Positions 1 to 13,310 of a stretch of DNA of 64,000 bases are shown here, one piece after another. The notes below the pieces were generated by a model. It was not told the DNA's origin. It was given only the letters and a program-made list of their open reading frames with translations, and made no database searches. Position 1 is the stretch's first letter. Each line of letters starts with the position of its first letter. The stretch is from Pontederia crassipes (Eukaryota; Streptophyta; Magnoliopsida; Commelinales; Pontederiaceae): assembly GCA_030549335.1 (NCBI GenBank), contig CM060184.1, forward strand, positions 43,427,909-43,491,908, in the 5' to 3' direction. The position numbers were made by a program, and so were the translations under genes.

Positions 1-1272
1 TTTCATCAAAAGTCCTATAAAAGAGTTCCAATGGGTGCATAATCAATTAAGTATTGAAGGAAAGCATCAAGCATCAAAGGATTAATCTTGAGCCCTATTG
101 TTGAATTCTCTTTTCTTTCTCTCTTCTGTTCATGTAAGCTTGATATTTTAAAAAAGAAAAACCATGGTTTTAAAATTTGGGTGTGAGATCCTTTGTATTA
201 GAGATTTTATCTTACCTCTTGATCTAGAGAAAAGATTAAAAGACGTGTGCCTACCTCTTGAACGAAAAACCGATGGGTGAAAACCTCTTAATAGAGAATT
301 ATTTGATTGAGAAGTCTCATGTGTTCAATTCAGTGCACCCAAGATTATTATTTCTTTGCGACTAAAGTTGAAGGAGGCAACTAAACAAACTAATCGGGAT
401 TAGAACATTGGTACCTCACATCCCAGTCATTCAATTGCATCTTTCCCCTTGCATGTTCAACACCTTTTTTAAATATAATGGGCATGCATAAAAATGCTCC
501 ACTAGATGTTTTTTTATCATCATAAAGTATTAAACCACTATAGTGAACACATGGTTGGTTATACCTATCTCAACGTCAAGGCCTTGGAGGTCTGATACAA
601 GAACATTTTCCCCCAAAGAGTCGACACATGTTCTCCTTCCCAATACACTCCCAGTCACCAAGGTCCTCATCAATCTCCGTTTGGTTGTTTCCATACACAG
701 TCAGTGCATCATCAATATGCATCCCCTAGGTTACCACTAGTCTGCTTCTCCTCAAAAGATAGGGTTGCAAAAGAGAAAACATATGTCTATCGTTGGTCAT
801 CACACAACTTTCTCTCTCCTCTTGATCGCAGCTTGCAATGCTCACGACTCATGATGTGAAAATCTAGTACTTCATGCCACAAAAAACGTCAATTGTGTCG
901 CAACTTTCTCTTTCGCCAATCAAATGGTTACATGTCAGAAGTCTATATAGATCATGGTCACAAGATCAACTGCCTTAAATCGGATAAATTTGTCTTCATT
1001 ATAAATGCATCTATTAGCCAACAGGAAGTTGACAAGTAACGAATTGACATCAGAAGCTTCAATCAAATCTGCGTGACAATGAGACAAATTATTTCTAGAA
1101 ACTAACTCTTGTGAGTTGGTGTAGATGTGTAACTGGCACCTTGAGGTTTGAAGTGTACTAGCTTGCACATCAATTTTTTGTGCCTTTCTTGCTGTATTTA
1201 AGAGCAAACAAAGGGCCAAAATTCTAGTTCATCTAGAAATAGCACCTTGCATTGCTAATTATTTTGCATTGT
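1..1272. other. unassigned sequence left of the hAT element
   Basis: I recognise no gene here. The short open frames (for example 543-740 plus and 935-1219 minus) match no family known to me and have no flanking gene structure. The style of the text, with short stop-broken stretches, is like old retrotransposon sequence, but I saw no primer-binding site, zinc knuckle or polymerase motif. Confidence 0.4.
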
Positions 1273-1280
1273 CTCCTAAT

Positions 1281-2155
<875 letters not shown>

Positions 2156-2419
2156 CTCCTAATATATCGCATTTTGACTTTTCCTACAAAATAATCACAA
2201 ATTAAGTTAATCCGCAATTATTATAATATTTGAATAATCATAAATCAAAATCAAATAAATCTATCTTTACGACTAAAACTAACATCAAATAATGCTTGTC
2301 ATAATCAAATTACAAAAAATTAAAATAATATGTTATATTTTTGCATACATCAATGTACATTCCAATGAACTTCAATTTCTTTGATATCTAGGAGGTGATC
2401 ACTGATATAAGTGATACAA

Positions 2420-3290
2420 GAAGCCAAGAAGTTAGTCCTATTGGGATTGAAAGAGGATTCACCTAGAAGATTCATTGTTGGAGCTTGAGATGATAAATTT
2501 TTGCAACTCAATAGTATTAAGTAGAGTTGGTTGACATGACATTTTTTGTACTTGAGGAAGATGAATTGGGATCAGCTTGGATAGCATTGGCAATTGCAGA
2601 AAGTTATTCTAATGGCTCATGGATCATCCATCATGCTTATTTTGTTGTTGTGTTTAGTGTCATGTTCAGCAAGATAGCCATGCAACTTATAGCAAGTAGA
2701 TATTAGATATCAATTAATAGCAACATGGGCGAGGCTTAGTATTTGAAGGATGCAACTTATCAGGATGAGGATTCATCTCAGGAAAGAAAGCAACGGTCTC
2801 TTTGTGATGTCGCAATTATGAGCAATCTATATTTGGCGTTCTTCTCGAACAATTATAGCAAAAACCTTTGCAGGACTAGGCAAAAGATCAGTATCGAGAA
2901 TTGTCTCATAAATTAAGTTCATAAAAAAAAGCTAATGTTTTTTTGTATCTTGACATGCATTGCAGGAAGTGACAGCATTGCAAGTGCAACCAGGGATGGA
3001 TTAATAGTTTTCAAGTTCATTCCAAAGCCCAAACTTGGTGTTATAAGATGCTATAGACATGCCATCTTTTCTAAGGAGATGAATGTCAGTTTTAATTTGA
3101 TACACTCTAGGATCATTACCTTGCGAGTATCGATCCTAGAGTTCATCCCATATGTCTTTTGCATGCTCCACATAGATCACACCCCCATGAAGTGCATGAA
3201 GTGGGTTCACTAAGGATCTTACGAGTGAGGAGGAAGTGTCTTGTCAAGATTGGATTAGTGGGATGAGGTGCTCGATCTTTTTGTCCTACA
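2420..3290 (-). pseudogene. Ty1-copia gag relic (minus strand)
   Basis: Read on the minus strand, about 3220 down to 2750 gives a broken gag (UBN2 / retrotransposon gag type) frame. Recognisable words are AKDIWDEL, the RVYQIKTDIHLLR segment with its DGMSIASYNTKF continuation, LWNELENY, and then a Cys-rich stretch (CTCNA...SCNAC). This order is typical of plant copia gag proteins, which form the particle that packages the element RNA. The frame is interrupted by stops after DEL, after NELENY and repeatedly below 2950, so it is dead. No LTRs or polymerase were found beside it, so it is an isolated fragment. The family call rests on the motif order; the exact clade is unknown. Confidence 0.68.
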
Positions 3291-3689
3291 CAACTGGTGT
3301 TTCTCTTTCATTTATAGTTCATAGGAGATAAAGGAGTAGGTTTATTTGTTATAACCACTAGCATTTTCCCCAATGTATGAGTGGTTTTGATATGAGCCTT
3401 TGATCTAAAATGAATGCCCAGTATTAAGATGTTCACAGCATTCCACCTTAGGGAGTTTCACCCCCATTATACCCTATATACACACAAGTTATGGTGATAC
3501 ATCAACAGCAACAATTAAGCAAATAATTATAAAATGAAATGAAATTAGCTTCATGACATTATTGTTAGGGACCATCTCGCTCCATGAAGCCAATTGTATC
3601 ACATCCATGACATTTATTATATGATTGCAAGGATTAGCTTGCTCCACGAAAGTAGCTCTATAGATGGAACAACAAATCCTTCTAAAATA

Positions 3690-3845
3690 ACAACGGAAAA
3701 GAAATTCGTAGGAAAAAAATTATCGAAGGCTCAATTTGCTTCTTAAATAGAGAAGGAAGATCATCCGTCAGAATTTTTTATGGCTACGGCAGTCAGAATT
3801 ATCGATGGACATCCGTCCATCGGTAGTTCTAATGTTTACAATCAT
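3690..3845. repeat. left part of an old repeat interrupted by the CACTA element
   Basis: This stretch carries CATCCGTCCATCGGTAG and GTCAGAATTTTTTATGG words. Related words appear immediately beyond the far end of the CACTA element at 12570-12690 and 13090-13150. The CACTA element therefore seems to have landed inside an older repeat. The outer boundaries of that repeat are not defined. Confidence 0.5.
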
Positions 3846-4080
3846 CACTACAAGAAATATATTTTTTAGCGACGACAACTAACAGCCAGAATAATATCTG
3901 GTCCTTAAAAGTACTTATTTATGACCAGAAATAATTCTCGTCGCCGAGATTAAAGACCAAATTTTTGCTGGCCCTTAAATGTAACCAAACTGGTCGCTAA
4001 AAGTTAGATATAGTGACCAACTTAGTCTTGTTGTTGAAGATAATTATTTAAGGACTAGCTTCTGGTCGCCAAATGAAAAA
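3846..4080. repeat. CACTA left terminus and subterminal repeats
   Basis: After the CACTA terminus there are repeated words in both orientations: TAGCGACGA, CTGGTCCTTAAA, GACCAGAAAT, CTGGTCGCTAAAAG and CTGGTCGCCAAAT. The same vocabulary recurs at the right end. In characterised En/Spm elements such subterminal repeats are the binding sites of the small TNPA protein; that role is inferred here. Confidence 0.85.
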
Positions 4081-4559
4081 GCATTTCCTCCAAACACTTT
4101 TCACTAATTTTTGTGATCTGCAAGTAAAAAATCTCAGCCGTCTCATAAGAAGAAAGAAACAAAACAAAACCCTATGCTAAATAAGCCAAACTTTTTCCTT
4201 TCTACAAAAAAAAAAAAACTAGAAGCCACTCGTCCTGATTGTTTTTTTCTTGCAGATTGCTATAAGAAATCTGATACTCATCCACATATTCTCCTCCTAC
4301 GTGACCTTCCTGTGATTGCTGCATACTTATCCTTTTGTCTTCTTGTGATTTCTACGGCTGCAAAAGGGATTACTGCTGCTGCAAAAGGAATTGTCGCTAC
4401 AAAAGGGTTTTTTTATTTGTTCAGGTAATTTACGTTTTATTCTTTTTAACCCCCACCAATTTTAGGAAGGCTTTGAACTTTGAAAGATAGATGAAAAAAA
4501 TTAGATCATGTCCACATCTCTTGAACTAACATTGTTTTACCTTTTTCTAATCTTGCTAT

Positions 4560-6330
4560 ATAAGATGCCTTCCTCCCAAAATGTCTAAACTCATAATTCT
4601 GCACAACGTTCTTTTTTGGTAGGGAATTAGGATTATGGGCCATAGAATTCCTCATTACTGAATTCTTTTGTGGAAAATAAGAATTTATGTGGAGAGAATA
4701 TTAGGAATTTTATGCAAAAGTTTAAATTTGGTTTCGTATTAATAATTTTGTTCAGAAAATTAATTCTGAACTCACAAAATTCAGCATCTTGTGCAGGAAT
4801 TAGGATTTTGTGCAGAATTCTAAAAGTTGTGCAGAAAGTTGTGATTGTGCAAAAAGAAAATTAGGAATTTGTAAATAAATCTCAATATAAACAATTCTGA
4901 AATTCACATTTCTTTGACAATGCTAATGTATTCATTATGTTATGATTCTATTTTAGAAGATAGTTACATATTAAATGGAACCTTAAGATAGGAGAGCCCT
5001 CATATGAGTCCAAGTGCATCAACATTTAATTCTACAGGCAAAGACTATGAGATAAAGCTAAAGATTTTATCCTACCTTAACTACTAAATCACATGTTACC
5101 TGATGACCAGTGAAGGCTACTTATAGAAATAAATGGGTCACTGATTAATTTATTAACTACGGGGTCATCATGAGAACCTTTCCACCACCACCACACATGC
5201 CAGCTACTAGTTTATTCAGATTGGTTATATTTATACAAACATATCTTGCCTCATGGTTCTTACTATTTGTTGGTGAAAGTCAGATTTACGAGTGAGTCTG
5301 TTTACCTATTCTTTTTGTAGCACAGTTGAGTTATAAGCTTCTAATACAACATACAATGTGCTTTTGTCATAGAAAAGCAACTATTATTGTTAAAATGCAC
5401 AACTATGTAGCAACCGGAATTTTATTCAGTTGCTTTATTTGACTATTTCCAAGTTTTTTATAGTCCACATCAGTGCTGCCAAATTTTTCTCTATTCAGAT
5501 TATTCTTGTATGATAAAACTTTATCAACCTCTCTATATGATTTATCCATAGTTTTTTATGATCAATTGAAGGTACCGCTGACTGAGATACATTTCATAGT
5601 TTCTGTACAAACTTATGCATTTTGGCATACAAAGGAAAAAATTTAAGTAAAACTTGGGCAATCTCATAGTGATTAAGATTTATACGAAGACTACAACATG
5701 TGACCAATGGGCTACTGGAATCTCTCAAGGCCTCTGCTGCAACTTGAATCTAAAATTTAATGTTTCCTAGACAACTTGTGTCTTCACTACAGATGCTTGG
5801 CCATTGTACTTGGATTTACCTACTACTATGTCTTTCATAAATCTCTATATTCTGAATTGATTCTCAACAGAATTCCTAAATCTAGAAATTTTGTCCAAAA
5901 TTCAAGGTCATCGACATAATTTAGAATTCTATCCAAAAGTTCATAATTTTAGACAGAACATGGCATGTTTCGGAATTCTTAGAAATAATTCAAAAATTAT
6001 GTTCATATTTAAAATTTTTGTTCAGATTTTTGCACAGTAAATTCTTTGATGATTATGATGTTCTACTATGAATTCATAATTATATTCAGAAAATTGTTTT
6101 TGAATTGTGCAGAAATTAATTAGAATTTTATGTTGTGCAAAAAGTTGATTTCTTATTGATAGCTTAGAATTCTGTATTGTGCAAAAGTCTGATTCCTTAT
6201 GAAGAAATGTGCAACTTTTTGTGGAGAGAATTCTGAAAATTATAAAGAATGGAATTTTGTGGAGAATTATAACATTATGTACAAAATTAAGAACTCTTTG
6301 ATATAAAACTAAGTATTTTGATTTTTCTAA
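4560..6330 (+). repeat. CACTA leader with repeated TTGTGCAGAA/GAATTC words
   Basis: This AT-rich stretch precedes the transposase gene. It contains many variants of TTGTGCAGAA, TTGTGCAAAA and AGAATTCTG in both orientations, clustered at 4590-4870 and 5840-6300. I see no long frame. It is probably promoter and 5' untranslated or intronic sequence of the transposase gene. Whether the words are protein-binding sites or only degenerate repetition cannot be told by eye. Confidence 0.55.
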
Positions 6331-6429
6331 TATGATATTATGTTATGAGTTTACTTTAGAATCTTGAATATTTTTTGCCTCTTCAAAATTGGATTAATAA
6401 CATTTATATTCTACATGTACCTAAAGGTT

Positions 6430-9400
6430 ATGGCACCCAGTAAGAAGTGGATGCAACTTGTTCATGATAGACTAAGTGAAGATTACACAATTGGGGTCCA
6501 GAAATTCTTAAATTATGCCTTTAGTAGGATACTAGATACTAACAAAATACGATGTATGTGTATCAAATGTTGAAATTCTTATTCAGGAACTTGTGAAATG
6601 GTTGAGACACATTTGAAAGCATATGTAATCCTTCGAGCTTATACTTTTTGGTACCATCATAGGGAAGTGTTAGGCGAGCTTCAATCAGATACTAGTGACG
6701 AAAACAATGACGAAAAAGATGATGAGAGTGAAGATGAATTGCAGCAGATTATTAGAGATCTATATCCCAACTTTGATGTAGACAATATGAACATCGAACG
6801 GGATAATTCTCCCAATGAGGAGCCAAATGGTGAAGAAAAAAAGTTTTATCGAGTTTTGAAAGATTTTGGAGAACCATTGTACATGGGTTCAAAGTGCTCT
6901 AGGTAATCTACTTTGGTTAAATTGCTTCATATAAAAAGTATTGGCTGTTGGAGTAATGAGTCATTTTCAATGTTGTTGAAGTTATTGAAGGAAGAGTTAT
7001 TGCTCGATGATTCGAATTTGCCAGATTCGTATTATGAAGCAAAGAAGATAATTCGAGATCTTGGTCTTTCTTACAACAAAATTGATAGTTGCATCAATGA
7101 TTGCATGTTATATTGGAAGGATGACAAGTCACTCGAGTCGTGCAAAGTTTGTGGCAAATCTAGATGGAGGAAGGACAAGTACACTGGTGAAACAAAGTCT
7201 AAAAATGGTAAAAATCTACCATTAAAGACTTTACGCTATTTTCCTTTGAAACCACAACTTCAAAGGTTATTCATGTCCACTAAAACATCTTCTTTAATGA
7301 GATGGCATTATGATAAAAGAGTTGATGATGGAATAATGAGGCACCCAGCTGATTCAGTAGCATGGAAGTCATTTAATGAACATTATGAGTCCTTTGCTAT
7401 CGAGCCTCGTAATATTCGACTTGGACTTGCAAGTGACGGATTTCAACCATTTTCTAATTAAAAGACTCCATATAGCATTTGGCATGTGGTACTTATTCCT
7501 TATAATTTGCCACCTTGGATGTGCATGAAGCAAGAAAATTTTCTTTTGTCAATGCTTATTCCTGGACCACATGGCCCTGGAGATGCAATTGATGTATATC
7601 TTCAACCTTTAATAGAGGAGCTCAAAGAGTTATGGGAAACTGGGGTCGAGACTTTTGATGTGTCAACTCATCAAAATTTTATGTTAAAAGCAGCTTTATT
7701 ATGGACGATCAATGACTTTCCCGCATACGCGAATATGTCTGGATGGAGTACAAAAGGTAAGTTGGCATGCCCTTGTTGCAATAAAGACACCTTCTCACTT
7801 AGATTGAAATATGGAAAAAAAACATTGTTATATGGGTCATCGACGCTTTCTTCCACCCAATCATAGATGGAGGAATGATAAAGATTCATTTGATGGCACT
7901 AAAGAACGGAGGTTGCCACCAAAGGTTCTTTCTGGTGTTGACATGCTTAATCAAGTACAAGATCTTGACGGGTTTCAACTAACAAAGGATCCCAAAAAGA
8001 GGATGAAAATATCACATGATACAAGGAAGGATAATTGGAATAAGAAAAGTATTTTCTTTAGCCTTCCGTATTGGAAAACTCTTTTATTGCGTCATAATTT
8101 AGATGTGATGCATATTGAGAAAAATGTGTGTGAAAATATTTTAGGGACAATCATGAATGTAAAAGGGAAGACAAAGGACACTATCAAAACTAGATTGGAC
8201 TTGAAGGAAATGAACATAAGACATTTATTGCATCCAATAGAAAATGGGGAAAAACTTGAATTGTCGAGTGCAAGCTACACACTATCTACCAACAAAAGCA
8301 TGACTTTTTTCTTTTTTTGAAAAACCTAAAGGTCCTAGATGGATTTTCATCTAACATTTGTCAATGTGTCAATCTCAAGGAACATAGAATTTCAGGTTTA
8401 AAGAGTCATGATCATCATGTTCTTCTACAACACTTGCTTCCGCTTGCAATTCGTGGTATTCTTCCCAAATCTGTGTGAACCACTTATTGAACTATCTTTA
8501 TTCTTCAATATTCTTGGAGGAAAGGTGCTAAGGATGGATGAGTTGTAACAACTTGATTCTCAAATTCCTGTGACATTGTGCAAGTTAGAGAAATTATTCC
8601 CTCCATCTTTTTTTGATGTCATGGTTCATTTACTAATTCATTTAGCCAGTGAAGCTAAAAATGGTGGGCATGTTCATTATAGGTGGATGTGTCTTGTAGA
8701 ACGATGGTTGTACTTTTTGAAATCTTTGATTTGTAATAGAGCGCATCCAGAAGGGTCTATTGCAGAGGGTTACATTGCAAATGAATGTATGATCTTATGT
8801 TCAAGGTATTTGCATAAAATGGACACCAAGTTTAACCGACTTGAAAGAAATTATGATGGTGGTATAAGTAAATCAGTTGATGGATTATCTCTTTTTTGTC
8901 AACCTGGAAGAGTTTTAGGAGCAGGAAAACAAAGTGTTCTTGCTGCAAATGAAATGGAGCAAGCACATATATACATTTTAAGAAATTGTGACGAAGTACA
9001 ACCATTTATAGAGTATGAAACCTTTTGTTCTTCATTTCCATTTTTTCTCAATAAATAAATAAATATTTATTTATATTTGCATAGAATTCTCACAAATTCA
9101 ACATAATACTTCTCAATGTGCTTTGATGCAGAATATAGCAAGCATTTTATTGATTGGTTTAAAGTTAGGGTAAGTTCAACTTGAATATTGATTGGAAAGA
9201 AAATATCTCTTGAACATTCTAATACCGACACATACATATATATATATATATATTTGTAGGTTGTGCAGTTGTATAAAAAAAAGAATACAAAAATCATGGA
9301 GGATTTGCTCTCATTGCCACGTGGTCCTACAAATTATGTGACATGTTTTAATGGCTACATCATCAAGGGTTTTAGATTTCATGTAGAAAATTATGATATA

Positions 9401-9775
9401 GATTTGAGAACTCAAAACTACGGGGTGGTTGTGATTGGTGAGAATGATAAAGATGCTGAGAATATTGATTATTACGGAATCCTAACTGATATCATTGAGT
9501 TGCAATTTCTTAATAACAAAAGATTGGTTTTATTTTGATGTAATTGGTTTGATATACATGACGAAGAAAAGGGAATCAAGAGAGATGAATATGACTTTGT
9601 AAGTGTTAATCCGAGACAACTTTTGAAAAGTAATGAACCATTTGTATTAGCCAATCAAGCATCCCAAGTATTTTATGCCACAGACCTTTCCAATAAAGGT
9701 TGGTATGTTGTGAGGAAAGTTCAACCACGTGATACTTTTGAAATTGCACAACAAATTAGTGACATAGAGATGTAA
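6430..9775 (+). pseudogene. CACTA TNP2-type transposase (TNPD-like), broken
   Basis: Domains appear in the usual order: a Transpos_assoc N-terminus (MAPSKKWMQ, ending IRCMCIKC); an acidic linker; the TNP2 transposase region (CKVCGKSRW, MRWHYDKR, then LIPYNLPPWMCMKQ, LIPGPHGPGDAIDVYLQPL and HNLDVMHIEKNVCENILGT); a DUF4218 region (LCKLEKLFPPSFFDVMVHL, CNRAHPEGSIAEGY); and a C-terminal DUF4216 region starting at about 9370 (FHVENYDIDLRTQNYG). Breaks: in-frame stops at 6571, 6904, 7459 and 9536 and near 8546, a frameshift in an A run near 7815, and further shifts near 8300 and 8478. An intron is likely at about 9170-9258 (GTAAGT...TGTAG). The protein would cut and join element ends in the nucleus; this copy cannot make it. 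Confidence 0.9.
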
Positions 9776-9888
9776 ATGAACATTGAAGGTGCACTATCTT
9801 TTAAATCTATTTTGTTTACTTTATGTCATATATATGTTGATGTATATATTTTGACTTGTAGTTTACTTGCTGCTTCTTCTAGATAAAC

Positions 9889-11603
9889 ATGACTTTGTCT
9901 AAGTTTGCTAGAGGGATGCCATCAGCTTCAAATTCCAACAAACAAACTTTCATTGCACCAGGTGCTCTTGGAAGGGGGCTAGGAAAAAGATCTTTATGTT
10001 CTTTAGGAGTGGGTGAAGACACTTCACCTATCATTAAAAGAGCAAATTCTTGTATGAATGCTAGCAAAAAGATGCCACAAACAAGTACTAGCAAATTGCC
10101 ATGTGAATTAGAGGTCTCATTTTCTAAGGGTGAACATATTCAAGAGGATGCCTCTGAAGATGATCCTAGCCCTACTCAACCCAATGAAAAAATATAAGAC
10201 TAAGAAACTCAAGGAATTATACAAACAAGTAAGGTTTCAATATTAATTTATTACGGTATGAATAATATTTGCAACTTCTAAATATGAAAAGTAGCGTATT
10301 TATATGTTTCATGTATATTCTATCAGGTGTTGATTGTCAAAAGAAAAAGAAAGTAGGCGGGAGGAATAAATGCAAGCAAGTCTCTGGGCTTGTTGGAAAA
10401 AAGTTGAAAGTTACCTTTTATAACAATCGAACAGTTGGTGAAAATCATGAATTATTCTCAAGACACCTAGGGAAGTTAGTTTGTGATAGGAACATATGCC
10501 CACTAAAAGTACATGCGTGGAAAGAAATTGGAGATCTAGAGAAAGAACACATGTGCATTGCTGTAGTCATAATATTTTTCTACTTGTACTTATTATTGCA
10601 AGCAGAAATATTTTGTTTGTTATATATTATGTGTATATTTTATTTCTACTTTGATAATTGCATGATTACTCGTTTGTAGGAAAAATCTGAAAGCGATGAC
10701 ATGGATATTCATCGTGAGAATGTCTTAGGGCATATGAAAGAACTTTGGCAAAAATGGAGGGGAAGCATGCACATTAAATATGTAAAAAACAAGCCAATCC
10801 AAGATGCTTTGAAAAATGCTCCTGATGGTGTAGATAAAAGAGATTGGGAATGGCTCGTTAAAGAATTTTACAATAGTAAAAGCTTCAAGGTTTGATTATA
10901 TATTGATACGCCATCACTAATTTGCATCTTCCATATCTTTTTTTATCATAATCGATAAGATTATTACATATTTTGTGTGTCCATATAGGAAACTAGTCAA
11001 AGAAACTCAAGAAATAGAACGAAGTTAACTATGCCTCACCGTCTTGGTAGTAAGCCTTTCAGAGAACTAATTTATGAGCAGGTATTGTTGCTAAATGATA
11101 ATATTTCATTGTATAAACAAGTGATACTATTTCTTTCAGCGTTATTTTTTATTCATTTACTAGCATATATTCCTTTTGTAAAGGGAGGTAAAGACGGTAA
11201 TCTACCGGATGTTGCAACTGTGTTCTTCGATACTCGCAAGAAAGATAACAATCTTGTTGAGCCTGAGACCATAGAAAGATATGTATGTTTGATTCTTTTT
11301 ATTATATTTTCATGAAAGGTATATTACTATAACGTTTATCCTTGACATATTTTGTAGGCTGAAATTCAAGAGGTTATGCAAGCCGAACCCACGCTTCCTG
11401 CACTAGAGATAGTTGAACGTTGTTATGGACCTCAAAAATGCAGCCCCGTTGTTGGCTTTTGCGGTGGGATCACAACTAAAGAATTAAAAGGAACTACCTT
11501 CTCAAAGCATGAACTATTGAAGGAAAATAGATTTCTCAAAGATCGTATGGCGTCTATGGAAAGCCAATTAGAAGAATTGATGCAATTCATGTGTAACCAA
11601 TAA
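9889..11603 (+). pseudogene. CACTA second gene, plant transposase Transposase_24 (Ptta/En/Spm) type
   Basis: Exon-like blocks in one orientation: 9889-10215 (N-terminal, low complexity), about 10327-10557 (VGKKLKVTFYNNRTVGENH), 10680-10890 (WLVKEFYNSKSFKV), 10990-11080 (MPHRLGSKPFRELIYEQ), about 11185-11283 (PDVATVFFDTRKKDN, ETIERY) and 11359-11603 (TLPALEIVERCYGP and a final coiled-coil-like LLKENRFLKDRMASMESQ). Splice-like boundaries are visible (TATCAG before 10327, TTGTAG before 10680, ATATAG before 10990, TTGTAG before 11359). The block order matches plant Ptta/En/Spm proteins, the counterpart of TNPA, which binds subterminal repeats. No clear internal stop was seen within these blocks, but exon joins are my reading, so decay of this gene is less certain than for its neighbour. 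Confidence 0.68.
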
Positions 11604-12189
11604 TCTAATGATCAAATCCAACAACATCACAACCATGTAAAGATACACCTAATGCATAAAGTAAGTAAATGGAACCTAAGATCATTTATATTTTATATCA
11701 TCAAATATTCTTATTCCAAAGTTTTTTCTATTACAGTTATAATACCTCTTTTGAAGCATCCAAAAGTAATCTTACTAGATTTTTGGACTGATATGGTGAG
11801 TCAACATAGCATATTAATCAATAAGCGAAGATATTCTTAATTCATTTTAACTAATTTGAATATCATATACTTTGATTCACAGGTTTTGAAGATTACCACT
11901 ATTATGGAGAATGAATATAGCTAGCAAAAGAGAAAGTGAAGCAAAGATACAATTGCATGTTGTAATTGCATCTTTTTATTATGTATTCGAAGGATGTACT
12001 TTGTTATGATTAATTTGGAACTAATATGGAGAACATGGATGCAAATGTTGGATTTCAAAGGTTGTTGAATCGGAAGTTAATGAGTATGAGTGATATTTAT
12101 GCTCAATTTTATAAGCACTTATCTCTTGCTTATTGTTGTAACTATTTATAATTTGAAATATGAAATGTATATATTTCTAATTCCTGAAC

Positions 12190-12508
12190 TTAGTGACGAG
12201 AAAATTGACCCTAATAGTTCTGGTCTAGAAAACTAATACACATCTTCTAAGGACCAGAAAGCTGGTCCCTAATGAACTTATATAGACTGATAAGTTGTCC
12301 TAAAAACACTTTCAAGGACAAGAATTGAGCTCATCCCTAAATATTATTAAGCACTAAATAGCAAACTGGTCATTAATAACTTTTAGCGACGAGACCTATA
12401 GCGACGAGCGACGACCAGATTTATCTAGTCGCTATTATCAATTAACGACCAGGTTGTGAGTTTTAGCGACTAGAACTCTCTTCGTTAAAAAGCAGCTTTT
12501 TTGTAGTG
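12190..12508. repeat. CACTA right terminus and subterminal repeats
   Basis: Words such as GGACCAGAAAGCTGGTCCC, GCGACGAGCGACGACCAG, TAGTCGCTATT, AACGACCAGG and TTTAGCGACTAGAAC repeat through this stretch in both orientations, mirroring the left end. It closes with TTTTTTGTAGTG, the inverted copy of the left terminus. The stretch 11604-12190 before it shows no recognised gene and is probably the element's 3' tail. Confidence 0.85.
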
Positions 12509-12511
12509 CAT

Positions 12512-13310
12512 CAGAATTTGAGTTTTTTATAATAAAAAATAGCATAGGTAGTAATATTTTAATATTAATTTTTTCATGGCTAGAGCCATTGGAACTATCG
12601 ATTGGTGGATGTCTGTTAGTAATTTCGATGGCTCCAACCATCGAAAGTTCATACGGACGGATGTCCATCGGTAATTCCATCGGAAACATTAATTTAACTT
12701 GCGCTCTTAGCTCCCTCTCCCTCACTCTCCATCTCTCTCCCTTCACTCTTTCCCTCTCTTGCTCTCCCTCACTCTCTCCACTCTCTCCCTCTCTCCCTCT
12801 CTCTCCATCTCTCACTATCTCCCTCAAAGTCTCTCTCCCTCACTCTCTCCCCCTACCTCACTATCTCCCTCAGTCGCTTGTCTCTCTCTCCCTCGCTCTC
12901 TCATAACTCCGACAACATCCGATGACTACCGGCTCTGACGAGCATCAACTCCGACGACATCCGACAACTACCGGCTCCGAAGACCACCCTTTCCTTCACT
13001 CTCACTTTCTCATCAGGATCCGATCGCCGGATCCAACCGTGGTAGCCTTACCCGTCAGTACTTCCAACAAATACCATCCTCAAAAGTTCTATCGGATACC
13101 TTCCCGTCAAAATTTTTTATGGGAGTTCCATCAAAATTTTCGAAGGGTGATTTTGTGATGTCATTATCCATCAAAAATTTTTACATATCTTTTTAGTCCG
13201 TCAAAAAACTATTTTCGATGAACATTTTTCCAACGATGATGTTCCTCATAAAATCTATCAAAAAAATATTTTTTTTACGAATTTCGACTATCCCTTCTTA
13301 TTATTATCCC
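12512..13310. repeat. right part of the older repeat, with CT-rich core
   Basis: This stretch contains GATGTCCATCGGTAATTCC, TCCATCAAAATTTTCG and TCCGTCAAAAAAC words around a CT-rich tract (12710-12900) and a GC-richer piece with CCGACGACATCCGACAACTACCGG. The arrangement of ATCGG/TCCGTC words around a pyrimidine tract and a CCGG-rich block resembles, in the opposite strand sense, the relic at 18007-19795. It may be a related CACTA-like non-autonomous element, but termini were not found. Confidence 0.42.

Larger units (their letters stand above)
3846..12508 (+). mobile_element. full-length CACTA (En/Spm-type) transposon, 8663 bp
   Basis: The left terminus is CACTACAAGAAATATATT and the right terminus, reverse-complemented, is CACTACAAAAAAGCTGC. 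The element is flanked by the 3-bp duplication CAT at 3843-3845 and 12509-12511, the expected CACTA-superfamily signature. Order inside: left subterminal repeats, a 2-kb leader with repeated TTGTGCAGAA-like words, a TNP2-type (TNPD) transposase gene at about 6430-9775, a second Transposase_24-type gene at about 9889-11603, a short 3' tail, then right subterminal repeats. Both genes carry stops or frameshifts, so this copy cannot supply its own transposase, although both ends look usable by one supplied in trans. Confidence 0.93.

Noticed and set aside
4174..4428. 84-codon frame with TAAKGI repeats in the CACTA leader
   Set aside because: Short and lacking a family match; it lies in the leader and is more likely untranslated or intronic.
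12589..12906. Ser/Leu/Pro-rich open frame
   Set aside because: Translation of a CT-rich low-complexity tract.
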